A stretch of DNA of 64,000 nt from Planctomycetota bacterium (GTDB lineage Bacteria; Planctomycetota; UBA1135; GCA-002686595). Location: NCBI GenBank assembly GCA_029259595.1, contig JAJDEW010000129.1, positions 1-64,000 on the forward strand, in the 5' to 3' direction. The notes below the pieces were generated by a model. That model ran no database searches and was not told the origin of the DNA. It saw only the letters and a list, made by a program, of their open reading frames with translations. Made by a program: the position numbers and the translations under genes. Shown here piece by piece: positions 43,453 to 50,851 of the stretch (its first letter is position 1; every line of letters begins with the position of its first letter).

Positions 43453-44537
43453 GCCACGTGCAAGCCGAAGACTTGCCGTGGCGAGCGTGGGTCGCCGACC
43501 TCGGGCTCGTTCCGCTCTGCCTGACGGTGTTGGCGGCGCTCGGCCTGCACGCGGTCGTGTTCCGGATCCTCGCCGTGCTCGCGCGACGCACGCGCTGGAA
43601 GCTGGACGAGTTGTTGGTGAAGCGCGTCCAGCGGCCGGCGCGCGTGGGCCTGGTGTTGCTCGGCCTCCAGCTGCTCGCCACGTCCGGACGGGTGACCTGG
43701 ATGCAGCCCGCCCTGTCCCAGAGCCTCGCGATCGCCATCATCACGACCTTGACCTGGCTCAGCGTCGTGGTGCTGCGGGCGATCGAGGACCACGTCAAGC
43801 ACCGCTATGACATCCAGGTCGCCGACAACCTCGAGGCACGGCGGGTTCACACGCAGATCGGCGTCTTGACGCGGACGCTGTCCGTGTTCGTCATCGTGAT
43901 CGGCGTCGCGGTCGCGTTGATGACCTTCCCGCGCGTGCGCGAGCTCGGGGCGAGCCTCCTGGCGTCGGCCGGAATCGCCGGGCTCGCGATCGGCCTCGCG
44001 GCGCGTCCGGTGCTCGAGAACCTGATCGCCGGTCTGCAGATCGCGCTGACACAGCCGATCCGCATCGACGACGTCGTCATCATCGACGGGGAATGGGGAC
44101 GCATCGAGGAGATCACGGCCACCTACGTCGTCCTGCGCATCTGGGACGAGCGCCGCCTGATCGTCCCCTTCTCGCGCGTCATCCAGGAGCCGTTCCAGAA
44201 CTGGACGCGCAAGTCGGCTCGCATCCTGGGCACGGTCTTCCTCCATACCGACTACACCGTTCCAGTCGCTGCGGTCCGCGCCGAGCTCGAGCGCATCGTG
44301 CGGGACACCGACCTGTGGGACGAACGCGTCTGCGTCTTGCAGGTCACCGACGCGAAGCCCGCGACGCTCGAGCTGCGCGCCCTTGTCAGCGCCTCGGATT
44401 CGGGGCGGGCCTGGGACCTGCGCGTGCTCGTCCGCGAGCGCTTGATCGAGTTCCTGCGACGCGAATATCCCGAGGCTCTGCCCCGGACGCGGGTCGAACT
44501 TCCGAGCGGCACGCAAGTGGCGGAGCCCGTCGCCTGA
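43443..44537 (+). CDS. mscS: MscS-family mechanosensitive ion channel
   Basis: A 364-aa protein. The GTG at 43443 is chosen because GGAGG (43431-43435) lies 7 nt upstream. N-terminal helices (about 12-40, 65-115, 140-160) precede the pore helix TM3 rich in Gly/Ala: 'ASLLASAGIAGLAIGLAARPVLENLIAGLQI', here in two parts, with the 'QPIRIDDVVIIDGEWGRIEE' beta domain and 'VPFSRVIQEPFQNW' characteristic of MscS. The channel opens on membrane tension to release solutes during hypo-osmotic shock. It is slightly longer than E. coli MscS (286 aa). Followed by 285 nt to the next gene, which contain a GC-rich CCCGGG run at about 44651-44670. Confidence 0.93.
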   Translation: MLLSHVQAEDLPWRAWVADLGLVPLCLTVLAALGLHAVVFRILAVLARRTRWKLDELLVKRVQRPARVGLVLLGLQLLATSGRVTWMQPALSQSLAIAIITTLTWLSVVVLRAIEDHVKHRYDIQVADNLEARRVHTQIGVLTRTLSVFVIVIGVAVALMTFPRVRELGASLLASAGIAGLAIGLAARPVLENLIAGLQIALTQPIRIDDVVIIDGEWGRIEEITATYVVLRIWDERRLIVPFSRVIQEPFQNWTRKSARILGTVFLHTDYTVPVAAVRAELERIVRDTDLWDERVCVLQVTDAKPATLELRALVSASDSGRAWDLRVLVRERLIEFLRREYPEALPRTRVELPSGTQVAEPVA

Positions 44538-44766
44538 GGCGCTCGGCCAGCGCTCGTCCGAAGACCCTCTGGCCGCTGCGCAGCGTTGCAGCGAATTCCC
44601 TCCAGGTCCCGCAGCGCCTCGACCCCCCGCCGCGCGAAGTCACCGCGATCCGCCCGGGCCCGGGCCCGGGCCGCGACGGGAGCTCGACCACATCGCGATT
44701 GCCGGCCCTGACGGCCGTTGTCGCCGCGTGTGGGTGCGGCGTCCTCGAAGCCGGCGCGCGAGACCG

Positions 44767-44772
44767 TACGAT
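44767..44772 (+). promoter_or_regulatory. -10-like element TACGAT upstream of MFS gene
   Basis: TACGAT ends 9 nt before an ATG at 44782. CTCGAA (44744-44749) lies 17 nt upstream of it. The ATG belongs to a 14-codon ORF that runs into the MFS gene. Confidence 0.4.
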
Positions 44773-44781
44773 CACGTGTCG

Positions 44782-44826
44782 ATGGCCGCGCACCTCTCGC
44801 CCGAACCGTCCGCGCCCGTCGCGTGA
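44782..44826 (+). CDS. Possible 14-aa leader peptide coupled to MFS gene
   Basis: ATG at 44782 opens MAAHLSPEPSAPVA and stops at TGA (44824-44826). The stop overlaps the GTG start of the MFS gene (44823-44825) as GTGA, the typical geometry of translational coupling. The MFS GTG has no ribosome-binding site of its own, which makes the coupling plausible. Confidence 0.35.
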   Translation: MAAHLSPEPSAPVA

Positions 44827-46043
44827 GCACGCACTCGCGCGGACGACGCCTGCTCTTCGCCGGGCTCTACGTGACCGAAGGTGCGCCGATCGGCTTTCTG
44901 TGGTGGGCGCTGCCGACGATGATGCGCGAGGCCGGGGGCGACGTCGATCGCATCGGCGCCTTGCTCGCGTTCCTCGTCCTGCCGTGGGCCTTCAAGTTCC
45001 TGTGGGCGCCGCTGGTCGACGTGCTGCGCGGACCACGCTGGGGCTTCCGCGGCTGGATCGTCTCGGCCCAGCTCTTGATGGCGGCGAGCCTCGTCCCGCT
45101 GGTCGTGCTCGACCCGGCGGGCTCGTCCACGGCCTCGGGTTGGATCATCGCCGCGCTCGTCGTGCACGGCTTCGCCGCTGCGACCCAGGACGTCGCGATC
45201 GACGGGCTGGCGATCGCGACGACGCCGGTCAGCGAACGGGGCGCGCTCAACGGCTGGATGCAGGCCGGCATGCTGGTCGGGCGCTCCGCCTTCGGCGGCG
45301 GCGGGCTCATACTGCTCGAGCGCTTTGGCGGACGCGCCCTGGTCCTCAGCCTGATCGCCGTCCTCTGCGGCGGCATCTTGCTGGCGCTCTTCGTGCACGA
45401 GCCGACGTACGAAGCGCAGGACTCCCGACCGCCGACGCAGTTGACGCGCTTCGGCCCCTTCCGCCGCCAGCTCGCGCGCGCGCTGTCGAGCCGCACCACC
45501 TGGCTCGTGCTCGCCTTCGCCGCGACCTCGGGCGCCGCCTTCGAAGTCGTCGGGGGCTTCGCGGGTCCACTCCTCCTCGACGCCGGCGGTGACTCCGCGC
45601 TGGTCGGAAGCTTCTTCTTGGTCCCCGCCGTCGTCGCGATGCTGGTCGGCGCGCTCGCCGGGGGCCGCTACGCCGATCGCCACGGCCGACAGCGGGCGGT
45701 CGGTGTCGCGGGCCTCGCGGTGGTCACCACCGTCCTCGTCCTGGCGCTGGGTGCAGCGACGGGCGGCGACACGTCGGTGCTCCAGGTACTCTTGGGAATC
45801 GTCTACCTCGCGATCGGCGCCTTCACGGCCGCGTCCTACGCCCTGTTCATGGACTGCAGCGACCCGAGCCTCGGGGCCACGCAGTTCAGCGCCTACATGG
45901 GCGCCACGAACCTCTGCGAAGCCTGGGCGGTCGCCGCCGGCGGAGCGCTGGCGGCCGCCCGCGGCTACCCGCTCGCGTTCGCGGCCTGTGCACTGGTGAC
46001 GCTGGCGGCGCTCGCACTCGTGCCGCGCCTGCGCCCGACCTGA
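44823..46043 (+). CDS. AmpG-like major facilitator superfamily transporter
   Basis: A 406-aa protein with about 12 membrane helices. The start 'RLLFAGLYVTEGAPIGFLWW' and 'LLAFLVLPWAFKFLWAPLVD' match the AmpG/PAT branch of the MFS. These import muropeptides (AmpG) or acetyl-CoA-like compounds. Also seen: 'ATQDVAIDGLAIATT' and 'GGRYADRHGRQRAVGVAGL' between helices 8 and 9. The GTG start overlaps the TGA of a 14-codon ORF. No beta-lactamase regulator or peptidoglycan recycling gene is adjacent, so the substrate is uncertain. Confidence 0.88.
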   Translation: MSTHSRGRRLLFAGLYVTEGAPIGFLWWALPTMMREAGGDVDRIGALLAFLVLPWAFKFLWAPLVDVLRGPRWGFRGWIVSAQLLMAASLVPLVVLDPAGSSTASGWIIAALVVHGFAAATQDVAIDGLAIATTPVSERGALNGWMQAGMLVGRSAFGGGGLILLERFGGRALVLSLIAVLCGGILLALFVHEPTYEAQDSRPPTQLTRFGPFRRQLARALSSRTTWLVLAFAATSGAAFEVVGGFAGPLLLDAGGDSALVGSFFLVPAVVAMLVGALAGGRYADRHGRQRAVGVAGLAVVTTVLVLALGAATGGDTSVLQVLLGIVYLAIGAFTAASYALFMDCSDPSLGATQFSAYMGATNLCEAWAVAAGGALAAARGYPLAFAACALVTLAALALVPRLRPT

Positions 46044-46058
46044 GCGAGCGGGACCGCT

Positions 46059-46670
46059 CTACGCCGGTTCCAGGTCGCCGAGCGCCGCACGCAGGCGCTG
46101 CAAGACGCGCGACTTCGCCACGCGCACGCCGCCGGCCGTCATGCCCAGCTCGTCGGCGACGGAATCCGGGCTGCGGCCGTCGAGGACGGTCAGCTCGAAG
46201 GCCCGGAAGGTGTTGGGCTGGACGCGCGCGCGCACGTCGACCAGCGCTCGGCGCAGGAGGTCGGCTTGGAGCGCGCGCTCGAGCGGGGCGGCCACGTCCG
46301 GACCCGTCGCGCTCACGACGCTCGACGGCTCGTCGCGTTCGGCGGCGCAACGGGCCAGCTCGGAACCGGAGACGTAGGCCGGCAGGCGTTCGCGCTTGCG
46401 GAAGGCGTCGGCGACCTTCGTACGCGCGAGCGTGCGCAACCAGGCCCGAAAGCTGTCGCCCTCGCGATCGCGACGAAAACCCTCGATGTGGCTCGAGGCG
46501 GCGTGAAACACGTCCTGCAAGACGTCGGCGGCATCGTCGCCGCGCAGGCCGGACGAGCGGATCCAGAAGAGGACGAGCGGCGCGTAGAGCTCGAGGATGC
46601 GCTCCCAGGCGACGGCCTCTCGAGCGCGGGCGCGCGCCAGGAGGCTGCGCGAAGTCGAGGCCGCGCTCAA
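46059..46670 (-). CDS. ECF sigma factor coupled to the heme-sensor kinase
   Basis: A 203-aa sigma factor. Region 2 at about 17-90 ('AWERILELYAPLVLFWIRSS', 'DDAADVLQDVFHAASSHI', 'FRAWLRTLARTKVADAFRK'). Region 4 at about 140-195 ('FRAFELTVLDGRSPDSVADE', 'LGMTAGGVRVAKSRVLQRLR'). The ATG at 46670 overlaps the TGA of the kinase gene by 4 nt, so the two are made in a fixed ratio and the kinase is translated first. The kinase also carries an anti-sigma-like zinc motif, so it may bind and control this sigma factor directly. Sigma autoregulation is likely but not visible. Confidence 0.93.
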   Translation of the reverse strand: MSAASTSRSLLARARAREAVAWERILELYAPLVLFWIRSSGLRGDDAADVLQDVFHAASSHIEGFRRDREGDSFRAWLRTLARTKVADAFRKRERLPAYVSGSELARCAAERDEPSSVVSATGPDVAAPLERALQADLLRRALVDVRARVQPNTFRAFELTVLDGRSPDSVADELGMTAGGVRVAKSRVLQRLRAALGDLEPA

Positions 46671-48547
46671 CGCTCGCTCCCGCGGATCCAGGCCGCGCGA
46701 CGCCGGCTGTCGCCGACGTGCACCAAGAAGCCGAGCGCGAGCATCAGGGCCGCCCCACCGCCGACGAACAGGCTCGTGCCCCTCAAACCGGCACGGATGC
46801 GGGCCTCGTCGCGCTCGAGGCTGCGCACGACTTCGAGCACGCCGCGCACGTCGCCTTCCTTCCAGTCGCGGCGCGTACTGTCGGGGTGGGCGTTGTGGCA
46901 GGCGACGCAGCTCGGCCGCATTACGCGCGCGCGCGCGTAGCGCAGCACGGGACTGCCCTCCGCGTCGTGACCGAAGCGTACGTAGGGCTCGTCGGGCCCG
47001 CGCGTCAGCGTGTCGAGCGCCTCGCGTTCGAAGACGTCGCGCGGCCCGCCGTCGCGACGCGTGCGGAACGGATAGTCGCTGAAGTGGCGGCCGCGCATGC
47101 CCGACCCCTCGTCTTCGATGCGCTCCAACAGACCCGTCAAGAGCGTCGCCGGCAAGGGGATCGCGCCCTCCTTGGTGGCGTAGTCGGCCGTGACCTCGAC
47201 ACCGTGCCCTCCGACGCGCTCGACGACCTCGCTGCTGTAGAGATCGTTCACGACCTCGAGCAGGTCGGCGTACTGCGTCGCGCTGTCGAGCGCGGCCGAG
47301 CGCACCAGCTCGCGCGACAGCGACGACAGGTGCGCGAAGCCCAGGACCGAGCCCAGCACGCCGGCGGACACGAGGCTGGCGGCCAGGGGTTCACGCCGCG
47401 CCCAGCGCCAGGCGTGCACGAGAAACGACAAGCGCCGCGCGCGCACCGGCTCGCCGGCCAGGAAGCAGCGCAGATCGTCGGCCAAGGCGCGCGCGTCGGC
47501 GTAGCGTCCGGCCGGCGCCTTCTGGAGCGCGGTCAAGCAGATCGTCTCGAGGTCGCGCGGGATCGACTCGTCCAATCGGCGCGGAGGCAACGGCTCGTCC
47601 TCGAGCACTTGCAGGAGCAGCAGTCGGCGATTGCCGTGGAAGGGACGCTCGCCCGTCAGGGCCTCGTACAGGACGACGCCGAGGCTGTAGACGTCGCTCT
47701 TGGCGTCGACGTGGTGCGCGTCGCCGCGCGCGAGTTCGGGCGACATGTAGGCCGGCGTCCCGAGCAGATCTCCCGCCGCGGTCACGGTGTCCTCGCGCTC
47801 GCGCTTCGCGAGGCCGAAGTCGGCGAGGTGCGGTCGACCTTGCTCGTCCAGCAGGATGTTCGAAGGCTTGACATCGCGGTGGATCACGCCGGCCGCGTGC
47901 GCGAACGCCAACGCGTCGGCGACGCGTGCGACCAGTTCGGCCGCCTCGGCGACGCCCAGCGCTCCGCGCGTGAGCCGCTTCTCGAGTGTCTCGCCGGCGA
48001 CGAACTCGCACACGAGGTAGGGCACGCCTTCGGCCGTGAGCCCGGTCTCGAACAGACGCACGATGCCCGGATGGGCGAGCTGGGCGGCGCTGCGGGCTTC
48101 GCGCTGGAAGCGCTCTTCTTCCGCGGCGTCGGCCAGTGCGCCGGCGCGGTGGATCTTCAAGGCCACCTCGCGCTCGAGCTTCGTGTCCCAGGCCCGGAAC
48201 ACGTGCCCGAAGCTGCCCGATCCGAGCGACGCCGTCAGCTCGAAGTGCGCGAGCCGCGTGCGCCCCTCCGCCAGCCGGCGCAGGAGACGGCTGCCCGGGT
48301 CGAGGGCCGCGCCCTCCGAGGCCGCGCGCGCCGAGGCGACGAGCTCGTCGGGAACCTCACCCCGCTCGTCCGCCAACCCGGCGAGGTCCTGGACGAACTC
48401 GTCCGCTTGCCCGTCGAGGCCCGCCAGCAGCTGCGTGCAGGCGTCGCAAGCCAAGAGGTGCGTCGCCAACGCCTCCAGCCGCTCGTCGCCGAGCCGTCCC
48501 AGCGCAAAGGCACGCCAGTCGGCTTCGTTCGGACAGGGGCTCTGCAT
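46667..48547 (-). CDS. Zinc-motif / Ser-Thr kinase / heme-c sensor membrane protein
   Basis: A 626-aa protein with four parts. (1) Residues 5-37: C5, then H30-x3-C34-x2-C37, the zf-HC2 pattern of zinc anti-sigma domains. (2) Residues about 120-380: an intact PknB-type kinase with 'LGSGSFGHV', 'VALKIHR', 'VIHRDVKPSNILL', 'ADFGLAK' and 'GTPAYMSPELA'. (3) A membrane helix at about 395-420. (4) A periplasmic Tll0287/DUF3365-like domain with 'SCVACHNAHPDS', a CxxCH heme-c motif at C547/C550/H551, closed by a second helix at about 590-612. Covalent heme c can only be attached outside the cytoplasm, so the sensor faces the periplasm and the kinase the cytoplasm. Likely signal: redox state, O2 or NO. 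Overlaps its ECF sigma by 4 nt. Confidence 0.93.
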   Translation of the reverse strand: MQSPCPNEADWRAFALGRLGDERLEALATHLLACDACTQLLAGLDGQADEFVQDLAGLADERGEVPDELVASARAASEGAALDPGSRLLRRLAEGRTRLAHFELTASLGSGSFGHVFRAWDTKLEREVALKIHRAGALADAAEEERFQREARSAAQLAHPGIVRLFETGLTAEGVPYLVCEFVAGETLEKRLTRGALGVAEAAELVARVADALAFAHAAGVIHRDVKPSNILLDEQGRPHLADFGLAKREREDTVTAAGDLLGTPAYMSPELARGDAHHVDAKSDVYSLGVVLYEALTGERPFHGNRRLLLLQVLEDEPLPPRRLDESIPRDLETICLTALQKAPAGRYADARALADDLRCFLAGEPVRARRLSFLVHAWRWARREPLAASLVSAGVLGSVLGFAHLSSLSRELVRSAALDSATQYADLLEVVNDLYSSEVVERVGGHGVEVTADYATKEGAIPLPATLLTGLLERIEDEGSGMRGRHFSDYPFRTRRDGGPRDVFEREALDTLTRGPDEPYVRFGHDAEGSPVLRYARARVMRPSCVACHNAHPDSTRRDWKEGDVRGVLEVVRSLERDEARIRAGLRGTSLFVGGGAALMLALGFLVHVGDSRRRAAWIRGSER

Positions 48548-48712
48548 CGTTGGGTGCCGAATCGACTCTAACTCGCTTCCATCACGAGATCGTGCGACCG
48601 TTCGGTCCAACTTCACGCGTCGTCAGGGACGGGCGAAGCCGGCCGGTCAGGCCGGAGGGTCGTGCGAGGGCATGATGGAAGCGGGTCAACGCAGCGGCGT
48701 TACACGGCGGCC

Positions 48713-50749
48713 TCAGCGTCCGGCTTCGAGCTCGCCCAGGAGGCGGCGGATCGTGGCCGCCGCCGGTTCGGCCGCGAGGTGGGCTTCGAACAACGCGACG
48801 ACCTCGTCGGCGCGGCCGGCGCGCAGGGCGGCCTGGGCCAGGTTCGCGGCGACGTTCGGGTAGTCGGGATCGAGCTCGAAGACCGCGACGAGCTGCGTGC
48901 ACGCCTCGTCGAAGCGTCCGAGCCGCGCCAGGACGGTCCCGTACAGGGCGCGTGAACGCGTCAGGGTCGGATAGGCCTCGACGATCGGCTCGAGAAGGCG
49001 TCGGGCCTCGTCGTTCTGGCCCTGGGTCGTGCGCACGAGGGCCAGGTCGGTGGCGCTGCCGGGGAGTCCCGGGCGCAGCACCAGGCAACGCTCGAGCGCC
49101 TGTGCCGCCGCTTCGAGATCGGGGATGTCGCGGTAGACGCCACCGAGCGCACTCCAGGCCGGATAGAAGTCCGGACGCTCGGCCAGCACGGCCTCGAGCT
49201 CGGCGATCTGCTCTGCGAACGGCTTGTCCGGAGTGCGCGCGAACTCGACGCGCTTCAGGAAGGACATCATCGTGCGCGGCGCCGGCGGCGGACCTCCCCG
49301 CGCGTCCGCCGACGCTCCGTTCGTGCCCGCACCGAAGTAGCCCAGATTCTGGAGCCGTTCGAGCTCGTCGCCTTCCAGCGCGACCGTCGGCCCGGGCGTC
49401 GTGCGCAGGTCGTCGGCGAACGTGGTCGTGACGAGCTGCCGCAGCTCCTCGACACGCGCGCCGCGGCGTCCGGCCAGGTTGGCGAGCTCACCCGGATCGC
49501 TCGCACGGTCGTAGAGCTCGGGGTCCGCGCCATGAATGTACTTGTCGTCACCGACGACGACGCCGTAGAGCGGCTCCCAGCCGTACTCCAAGGTCCCCGC
49601 GAGGGTTTCGAACCAGCGCGGGTGCGCGCGCGGGACGGCCGCCAGCGCGCGCTCGGCCGCGGGTCCCGAGGTGATCCCGAGCAGCGCCAGGCAAACCGGC
49701 AGGACGTCGACCTGCGACATCGGTCGCGTGCACAGCACGCCGCCCGCGAGCCCGTCGGCGTTCAAGAGCAACGGCACGTGCAAGGTCGAATCGTAGGTGA
49801 GATAGGAGTGCGTGAACTCGTCGTGCTGCCCCAAGCCTTCGCCGTGGTCGCCGACGACCGCGACCAAGGTCCGATCGGAATCGATTTTCTCGAGCAGGCG
49901 CGCGAGCGCCGCGTCGACGTACGCGATCTCCCCGTCGTAGAGGTTCGCCTCGTAGGCGGCGTCGAAGGGCGCCGGCGGGGCGTACTCGTGGTGCGGGTCG
50001 AAGTAGTGCACCCACAGGAAGAAGCGCTCGTCGCCGACCTGGTCCAGGAAGCGCAGCGCTCGACGCGTGGTCTCCGCCGCCTCGCGCTCGCGAAAGTGAC
50101 GGTCGGTCGGGACGTTGGCGCTGAACAGCTCGTCGTCGTACACGTCGAAGCCCTGGGCGAACCCGAACTGTCGATCGAGCACGAAGGACGACACGACGGC
50201 TCCGGTCGCGAATCCCGCCGCGCGCAGTCGCTCGGCCAAAGTCTCGGCCTCCGCCTCGAGGCGGAACAAGCCGTTGGCGCGCACGCCGTGTTCGGTCGGG
50301 TAGAGCCCCGTCATGATCGACGCATGCGACGGCAGCGTCGTCGGAGCGACCGCCAGCGTGTCGGCGAACAGGATGCCGGTCGCCGCCAGGCGATCGAACG
50401 TCGGCGTGCGGATCGCGCCGTTCCCGTAGCAGCCCAGGCGATCGGCCCGCGTCGTGTCGAGGGTCACGAGCAGCAGACTGTGCTCGGCCAGCGCGCCCGG
50501 CGCGGCAGGCACGTGGTCCAGGGGCTCGAGCGTCACGACCGACGGCTGCCCCGCGCGTGACGCCAGCCGCCAGGCCAGCACTCCGGCCAAGCCCAGCCCG
50601 GCTGCGAGCAAGAGGAGCGCGCCGGCGCCCGCGCGCCCGGCGTTTGGACCGGCCGTTCCCTCGGGTACGCGCGCGCTCCGCGGACGAGCGTGGACGCGGT
50701 GGGACCACGCTCCGTGGCGTCGGTTCGGGGCTATTCTCGTGGCGGGCAT
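48713..50749 (-). CDS. Sulfatase-like hydrolase/transferase with TPR tail
   Basis: A 678-aa protein. A membrane anchor (about 42-62, 'GALLLLAAGLGLAGVLAWRL') leads into an alkaline-phosphatase-superfamily domain: 'LLLVTLDTTRADRLGCYGN' with metal-binding Asp, 'TTLPSHASIMTGLYPTEHGV', 'FFLWVHYFDPHHEYAPP' and 'VAVVGDHGEGLGQHDEFTH'. At the nucleophile site where sulfatases have a Cys or Ser for formylglycine (C/S-x-P-S/A-R), this protein has Thr (T-L-P-S-H). It therefore resembles Thr-nucleophile phosphoesterases or phosphoglycerol transferases more than true sulfatases. TPR repeats fill about 530-670. ATG at 50749 with TACGAT 6 nt upstream. Divergent from the Trx-DUF3187 gene. Confidence 0.9.
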   Translation of the reverse strand: MPATRIAPNRRHGAWSHRVHARPRSARVPEGTAGPNAGRAGAGALLLLAAGLGLAGVLAWRLASRAGQPSVVTLEPLDHVPAAPGALAEHSLLLVTLDTTRADRLGCYGNGAIRTPTFDRLAATGILFADTLAVAPTTLPSHASIMTGLYPTEHGVRANGLFRLEAEAETLAERLRAAGFATGAVVSSFVLDRQFGFAQGFDVYDDELFSANVPTDRHFREREAAETTRRALRFLDQVGDERFFLWVHYFDPHHEYAPPAPFDAAYEANLYDGEIAYVDAALARLLEKIDSDRTLVAVVGDHGEGLGQHDEFTHSYLTYDSTLHVPLLLNADGLAGGVLCTRPMSQVDVLPVCLALLGITSGPAAERALAAVPRAHPRWFETLAGTLEYGWEPLYGVVVGDDKYIHGADPELYDRASDPGELANLAGRRGARVEELRQLVTTTFADDLRTTPGPTVALEGDELERLQNLGYFGAGTNGASADARGGPPPAPRTMMSFLKRVEFARTPDKPFAEQIAELEAVLAERPDFYPAWSALGGVYRDIPDLEAAAQALERCLVLRPGLPGSATDLALVRTTQGQNDEARRLLEPIVEAYPTLTRSRALYGTVLARLGRFDEACTQLVAVFELDPDYPNVAANLAQAALRAGRADEVVALFEAHLAAEPAAATIRRLLGELEAGR

Positions 50750-50755
50750 GTTGGC

Positions 50756-50761
50756 ATCGTA
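50756..50761 (-). promoter_or_regulatory. -10-like element, sulfatase-like gene, leaderless position
   Basis: On the minus strand TACGAT ends 6 nt before the ATG at 50749, with no ribosome-binding site. Confidence 0.4.
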
Positions 50762-50851
50762 GTCGATTCGAGCCGTCGCCCGGGAAAGGCGGCCCGGACG
50801 CTTTCGCTTCGTCACAGCTCCGCGCCCCTTACGAACGCCCAGCCTTCCGCC

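Noticed and set aside
44650-44671. CCCGGG tandem run between mscS and the MFS gene
   Set aside because: Only about 3 short units. It is expected in high-GC intergenic DNA and no function is supported.
46718-48571. Plus-strand open frame of about 617 codons opposite the heme-sensor kinase gene
   Set aside because: It is a high-GC shadow. Kinase, zinc and heme motifs lie on the minus strand, and the plus frame has no recognisable domain.
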